Shown here piece by piece: positions 14,253 to 17,329 of a stretch of 17,329 nucleotides of DNA. The translations under genes were made by a program, and so were the position numbers. This stretch comes from Nitrospirota bacterium (lineage in GTDB: Bacteria; Nitrospirota; Thermodesulfovibrionia; Thermodesulfovibrionales; JdFR-86): assembly GCA_030667205.1 (NCBI GenBank), contig DAOUWH010000002.1, forward strand, positions 1 through 17,329, given 5' to 3'. Position 1 is the stretch's first letter; each line of letters opens with the position of its first letter. The notes under the pieces were generated by a model. The model was not told the DNA's origin, ran no database searches, and saw only the letters and a list, made by a program, of their open reading frames with translations.

Positions 14253-14765
14253 ATGAAAATTCAGGTGTCAGAAATCCCCGATGAGGGGTTTGATATAGAA
14301 GACGAAGAGAGCATCGGGTCCGAGACCGGCGGGATTGCCGCGAGGGCGGCCCTTAAAATGAGGGTCGAGAAAATCGGTGCCGAGGTCAGGCTCAGGGGGA
14401 GCATAGAGGCGGGACTGAGCCTTGAGTGCAGCAGGTGTTTAAAACCGTTCAGCAAGGACCTCTCAGTCCCTGTTGACCTGGTTTTTCTCCCGGCGGAGGA
14501 ACTCGGGCGGGAGGAGAAGCACGAACTCGCCTCCGACGAGCTTAACACGGGCTTTTACCGGGGAGGCGAGGTTGACCTCGGGGAGGTTTCAGGGGAGCAG
14601 GTTTTCCTGAATGTCCCGATGAAGCCCCTGTGCAGCGAATCGTGCAAGGGCATATGCCCGGCATGCGGGACGAACCTGAACGAGAGGACCTGCGACTGCG
14701 GACTTAAGAGAGCGGACAACAGGATGCAGGCCCTTAAAAAATATCTTCAGAAGGGAAAGGAGTAA
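14253..14765 (+). CDS. DUF177/YceD family protein
   Basis: 170 residues from the ATG at 14253, which follows AAGG and the predicted transcription start. The longer frame from 14196 begins inside the promoter. The family pattern is clear: C59/C62 (CSRC) and a C-terminal cluster C127, C131, C135, C138, C147, C149 (CSESCKGICPACG then TCDC) that probably binds zinc. DUF177/YceD proteins sit next to rpmF across bacteria and plants and are linked to 23S rRNA accumulation and large-subunit assembly; the exact mechanism is unsettled. The stop is 2 bases before rpmF's ATG, whose SD lies in this gene's last codons. Confidence 0.9.
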   Translation: MKIQVSEIPDEGFDIEDEESIGSETGGIAARAALKMRVEKIGAEVRLRGSIEAGLSLECSRCLKPFSKDLSVPVDLVFLPAEELGREEKHELASDELNTGFYRGGEVDLGEVSGEQVFLNVPMKPLCSESCKGICPACGTNLNERTCDCGLKRADNRMQALKKYLQKGKE

Positions 14766-14767
14766 CA

Positions 14768-14956
14768 ATGGCTAACCCAACTCACAGGCATACGCGCTCC
14801 AGGCGCGACAAGCGCAGGGCCAACTGGAAAGGACAGATCCCTGACCTCGGCGTCTGCCCCGAGTGCAACGAGCCGAAGCTCCCGCACATGGCGTGTACCA
14901 GCTGCGGTTCATACAAGGGCCGGAAGGTCCTTGCTGTGGTAGAAAAAGAGAAGTGA
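14768..14956 (+). CDS. rpmF: 50S ribosomal protein L32
   Basis: 62 residues. The basic N-terminus MANPTHRHTRSRRDKRRANW and the four-cysteine zinc ribbon (C30, C33, C43, C46; CPEC and CTSC) are typical of the zinc-binding L32 form. AAGGAG lies five bases or so upstream of the ATG. It is placed between DUF177 and plsX, the standard arrangement coupling ribosome and lipid synthesis. Its TGA overlaps the plsX GTG. Confidence 0.96.
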   Translation: MANPTHRHTRSRRDKRRANWKGQIPDLGVCPECNEPKLPHMACTSCGSYKGRKVLAVVEKEK

Positions 14957-15978
14957 GGATAGCCCTCGACGCAATGGGGGGCGACCATGCCCCCTCGGTC
15001 ACAGTGGCCGGGGCGGTGGATTTCGTAAACCTTTGCACGAACACCAGCGTGGTGCTCGTGGGTGACAGGAAGGTTTTGGAGAGTGAGCTTTCGCGCAAAA
15101 GGTACCCGGAATCCCGGCTGACCGTAGTGCACGCGCCTGAGGTAATCGCGATGGACGAGCAACCTCTGAGCGCGATAAGGAAGAAGAAAAAGTCGTCCAT
15201 AGCACGGGCGGTCGAGCTCGTCGAGCACAACGAGGCCGACGCGGTAGTCAGCGCGGGAAACTCTGGCGCCGCCATGGCGCTTGCGCTTCTGAAGTTCGGC
15301 AAACTCAAGGGCGTTTACAGACCGGCAATCGCAACCATAATCCCTGTGTTCAAAAAACCCTTTATCCTTCTTGATGCGGGCGCAAACGTCGATTGCAGCC
15401 CGGAGAACCTCCTGCAGTTCGCATACATGGGAAGCGCATATTGCAGGCTCATGCTCGGCAGGCGGAAACCCAAGGTAGCGCTGCTTTCAATAGGCGAGGA
15501 GGCCAGCAAGGGCAACGAGCTTACAAAAGAGGCGTACAAGCTTATGGAGAAGGCCGATATAAACTTTATCGGAAACGTCGAGAGCAAGGACATGTTCTTC
15601 GGCAAGACCGACGTCGTGGTCTGCGACGGGTTTGTGGGCAACATCGTGCTTAAGACGAGCGAGGGGGTTGCCGAGGGCACGATAAGGATGCTCAAAAGAG
15701 AGATAGTCAAGATAGTGACCGGGAGGCTCGGCTACGTGCTGCTGAAACCGGCCTTCAACAGTTTTAAGCGCATGACCGACTATGCCGAGTACGGCGGCGC
15801 GCCCCTTCTGGGCATAAACGGCAACTGCATCATTTCGCATGGCCGTTCCTCGGACATTGCCATCAGAAACGCCCTCAGAATCGCCGCGGACTTCTCTGAG
15901 AAGAAAGTGAAGGAAACCATTGCCAGGGACATAAGCCTCATAGCCCGCCCGGCGGAGAATACAGTTGTTGCGGGCTAG
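14953..15978 (+). CDS. plsX: Phosphate acyltransferase PlsX
   Basis: 341 residues from the GTG at 14953, overlapping the rpmF stop as GTGA. The frame is open further upstream inside rpmF, but homology starts at RIALDAMGGDHAP. PlsX converts acyl-ACP to acyl-phosphate for PlsY in glycerophospholipid synthesis, peripherally at the membrane. Signatures are DAMGGDHAP near residue 6, the DAVVSAGNSGAAMALAL region, LLDAGANVDC, LSIGEEASKGNE and VCDGFVGNIVLKTSEG. The length is normal for the family. The TAG stop lies inside fabH, so the last genes are coupled. Confidence 0.95.
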   Translation: MRIALDAMGGDHAPSVTVAGAVDFVNLCTNTSVVLVGDRKVLESELSRKRYPESRLTVVHAPEVIAMDEQPLSAIRKKKKSSIARAVELVEHNEADAVVSAGNSGAAMALALLKFGKLKGVYRPAIATIIPVFKKPFILLDAGANVDCSPENLLQFAYMGSAYCRLMLGRRKPKVALLSIGEEASKGNELTKEAYKLMEKADINFIGNVESKDMFFGKTDVVVCDGFVGNIVLKTSEGVAEGTIRMLKREIVKIVTGRLGYVLLKPAFNSFKRMTDYAEYGGAPLLGINGNCIISHGRSSDIAIRNALRIAADFSEKKVKETIARDISLIARPAENTVVAG

Positions 15979-16945
15979 GATAGTCTCAACCGGCTCGTAC
16001 GTTCCGGAAAAAATCCTCACCAACCATGACCTCGAAAAAATCGTGGACACTTCCGACGAGTGGATATTCGAGAGGACCGGCATAAGGCAGCGGAGGATGG
16101 CGGCCCCCAAACAGACTGCATCGGACCTCGCGTATGAGGCCTCAAAGGCCGCGCTTGATGCCGCGGGCCTGAAGCCCAGCAATCTGGACCTCATTGTCGT
16201 AGCCACCTCGACTCCCGACATGCTGTTTCCTTCAACCGCCTGCATACTGCAGGAGAAGCTCGGGGCAAAAAATGCCGCTGCCTTTGATGTAAATGCCGCG
16301 TGTTCGGGTTTTGTCTACGGCCTCTCTGTGGCAGAGGCCTATATAAAAAGCTCGCTGGCCGAAAGGGTCCTTCTGGTGGGAAGCGAGGTGTTTTCGAAGT
16401 TTCTGGACTGGGAAGACCGCACGACCTGCGTCCTGTTCGGCGACGGGGCCGGGGCGGTGGTGGTTGAGCCTGCCAAAGGGGACAGTGGTATCATATCCAC
16501 CCATATATACTCCGACGGCAAACACCAGGACCTCATAATGCTTCCCGGCGGCGGCTCGAAATACCCGCCATCCGAGGAGTCGCTGAAAAAGAAGCGCCAT
16601 TACATAAAGATGAAGGGCAACGAGACCTTTAAGGTCGCGGTAAAGACCCTCGAAAAACTCGTCGTGGACACTTTAAAGAAAAACAATATCAAACCTTCCC
16701 AGCTTGCGCTCCTTATCCCGCACCAGGCCAACATGAGGATTATCAAGGCCACCGCAAAGAGGCTGGGGCTTCCGATGGACAGGGTTTTTACCAACCTCGA
16801 AAAGTACGGGAACACCTCTGCCGCCTCCGTGCCCATCGCCCTTGACGAGGCGGTCAGGACGCAGAGGATAAAAAAGGGCGACTACGTGATGCTGGAGGCC
16901 TTTGGGGGAGGGCTCACCTGGGCCTCGGCGCTGATTAAGTGGTAA
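15965..16945 (+). CDS. fabH: 3-oxoacyl-ACP synthase III (KAS III)
   Basis: 326 residues from the TTG at 15965; the next codon (TTG 15968) is an alternative. GGAG at 15954-15957 is 7 bases upstream of the first. The catalytic triad is complete: C113 (NAACSGF), H253 (IPHQANMRI) and N283 (KYGNTSAAS). The N-terminal region has the family's DEWIFERTGIRQRR, and the C-terminus EAFGGGLTWASALIKW. FabH condenses acetyl-CoA (or another short acyl-CoA) with malonyl-ACP to start fatty-acid synthesis. It overlaps plsX by 14 bases. The usual followers fabD/fabG/acpP do not come next: about 380 bases of repeat-rich DNA follow to the window end. Confidence 0.95.
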   Translation: MLRARIVSTGSYVPEKILTNHDLEKIVDTSDEWIFERTGIRQRRMAAPKQTASDLAYEASKAALDAAGLKPSNLDLIVVATSTPDMLFPSTACILQEKLGAKNAAAFDVNAACSGFVYGLSVAEAYIKSSLAERVLLVGSEVFSKFLDWEDRTTCVLFGDGAGAVVVEPAKGDSGIISTHIYSDGKHQDLIMLPGGGSKYPPSEESLKKKRHYIKMKGNETFKVAVKTLEKLVVDTLKKNNIKPSQLALLIPHQANMRIIKATAKRLGLPMDRVFTNLEKYGNTSAASVPIALDEAVRTQRIKKGDYVMLEAFGGGLTWASALIKW

Positions 16946-16951
16946 ATAGCA

Positions 16952-16991
16952 TTCTTTGGGGCTCCGCAATCTTTCTTTGGGGCTCTGCCCC
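16952..16991. repeat. Tandem GGGGCTC repeat unit
   Basis: A 13-base direct repeat (TTCTTTGGGGCTC) occurs at 16952-16964 and 16973-16985, a 21-base period. The second copy extends into the small palindrome GGGGCTCTGCCCC (16979-16991). A further copy is at 17076-17090. Confidence 0.75.
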
Positions 16992-17006
16992 ATACTCCAC
17001 AAGACC

Positions 17007-17070
17007 GTCATTGCGAGGACTTTTTAATTCTGTCATTGCGAGGAGGCCGATAGGCCGACGAAGCAATCTC
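17007..17070. repeat. GTCATTGCGAGG...GAAGCAATCTC dispersed repeat
   Basis: GTCATTGCGAGGA occurs twice (17007-17019 and 17032-17044). The second copy forms a 39-base unit ending GAAGCAATCTC at 17070, with a central GGCC-GATA-GGCC and ATTGC/GCAAT near its ends. Sequences of this type are, from general knowledge, highly repeated intergenic elements in several bacterial genomes; copy number here cannot be seen. Confidence 0.7.
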
Positions 17071-17075
17071 ATCCG

Positions 17076-17123
17076 TTGGGGCTCTGCCCCAGACCCCGGC
17101 ACTTTTTTGCTCGCCCAAAAAAG
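17076..17123. repeat. GGGGCTCTGCCCC copy followed by CTTTTTTG/CAAAAAAG inverted repeat
   Basis: TTGGGGCTCTGCCCC (17076-17090) repeats 16977-16991 exactly. It is followed by the 8-bp inverted repeat CTTTTTTG (17102-17109) and CAAAAAAG (17116-17123), separated by a 6-base loop. Confidence 0.65.
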
Positions 17124-17145
17124 TTGCCAAAAAAGGGCGCCCTGC

Positions 17146-17267
17146 GAAAGTTTCCGGGCGCTCCGTTTCGGTCGGCCTCCGGTAAGCTAATTCAAACTCG
17201 GTCGTTCCTCCCTCAGACACGAATTAGCTTTTAACCCTGCGGCCTCCCTCGCTACACTGAAACTTTC
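17146..17267. repeat. Nested inverted repeats
   Basis: Outer arms GAAAGTTTC (17146-17154) and GAAACTTTC (17259-17267) enclose inner arms AAGCTAATTC (17184-17193) and GAATTAGCTT (17221-17230) around a 27-base loop. Both arm pairs are perfect. The palindrome GGGCGCCC (17135-17142) lies just outside, with GGGCGC again at 17156. No reading frame explains the symmetry. Confidence 0.65.
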
Positions 17268-17270
17268 AAT

Positions 17271-17297
17271 GGGGGCTGAAAGATGACCCCTTTTTTT
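17271..17297 (+). terminator. Terminator-like hairpin with T7 tail
   Basis: GGGG(G) at 17271-17275 pairs with CCCC at 17287-17290, directly followed by seven T residues (17291-17297). The stem is short and the loop long, so termination strength is doubtful. It may end the fabH transcript. Confidence 0.4.
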
Positions 17298-17329
17298 ATA
17301 TGTTCATTATTTTCTTTCCCAGGGGGCGA

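Larger units (their letters stand above)
16946..17329. other. Repeat-rich intergenic region after fabH
   Basis: There is no credible gene in these 384 bases. They contain three GGGGCTC-type repeats, two GTCATTGCGAGGA repeats, an A/T-rich inverted repeat, a nested pair of inverted repeats and a terminal hairpin with a T-tract, all listed separately. The open frame through it encodes only repeat-derived sequence. Confidence 0.75.

Noticed and set aside
14863..14952. N-terminal extension of PlsX
   Set aside because: It is a shifted-frame reading of rpmF; PlsX homology begins at the GTG at 14953.
17007..17070. CRISPR-like repeats
   Set aside because: There are only two full GTCATTGCGAGGA copies, with no regular spacer series and no cas genes; it fits a dispersed intergenic repeat.
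16939..17190. 83-codon open frame through the repeat region
   Set aside because: It begins inside the end of fabH, and its protein is a translation of GGGGCTC and GTCATTGCGAGG repeats, a common false gene call.

Overview
The window is a GC-rich stretch of bacterial chromosome, densely coding and apparently from a Gram-negative organism. The signs are a phosphoheptose isomerase (LPS heptose), a type IV/II prepilin, NagZ-type peptidoglycan recycling, and a PilZ/DUF4388/J-domain protein of a kind mostly met in deltaproteobacterial, myxobacterial and Nitrospirota-like genomes. The phylum is inferred from gene style only and is not certain. No complete mobile element, CRISPR array, tRNA or rRNA was seen.

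Layout. (1) 2-1672: a c-di-GMP-type PilZ domain, DUF4388 and J-domain, then a TPR segment in the same frame, separated from them by a single TAG. The gene enters from the left edge. (2) 1776-4443: a tightly packed forward operon gmhA-ruvC-ruvA-ruvB, with 4- to 20-base overlaps in ruvCAB. (3) 4418-6543: a reverse pair, glycerate 2-kinase then a mannosyl-3-phosphoglycerate-phosphatase-like HAD enzyme, joined by an ATGA overlap; its 3' end runs 26 bases into ruvB. (4) 6732-7832: a lone TadG/TadE-like gene on the reverse strand, less GC-rich than its surroundings, with a good promoter and RBS. (5) 8084-10427: a reverse block with a prepilin, a perfect hairpin, and a DUF2723 (GT-C type) membrane protein. 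(6) 10541-11935: reverse nagZ, divergent from ftsY (11952-12854) across only 16 bases that hold overlapping -10-like boxes. (7) 12860-14029: reverse inositol-3-phosphate synthase of the actinobacterial type. (8) 14253-16945: forward operon DUF177(yceD)-rpmF-plsX-fabH behind a near-consensus sigma-70 promoter. (9) 16946-17329: a non-coding tail made of dispersed-repeat sequences and inverted repeats, ending in a T-tract hairpin.

How the genes work together. RuvABC process Holliday junctions. DUF177/L32/PlsX/FabH is the familiar link between ribosomal protein L32 and the start of fatty-acid and phospholipid synthesis. FtsY delivers SRP-bound ribosomes to the membrane. The phosphatase/glycerate-kinase pair and Ino1 both touch small polar solutes (glycosylglycerates and inositol phosphates), which hints at compatible-solute metabolism, but the synthases that would prove it are not here. 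The prepilin beside a GT-C-type protein suggests surface glycosylation without demonstrating it.

Several start codons differ from the longest open frame. I chose them from Shine-Dalgarno position, promoter position or conserved N-termini (ruvC, prepilin, ino1, DUF177, plsX). The most unusual items are the in-frame amber codon in the PilZ-DUF4388-J-TPR gene, the 16-base divergent nagZ/ftsY spacer that implies leaderless mRNAs, and the repeat-rich tail after fabH.
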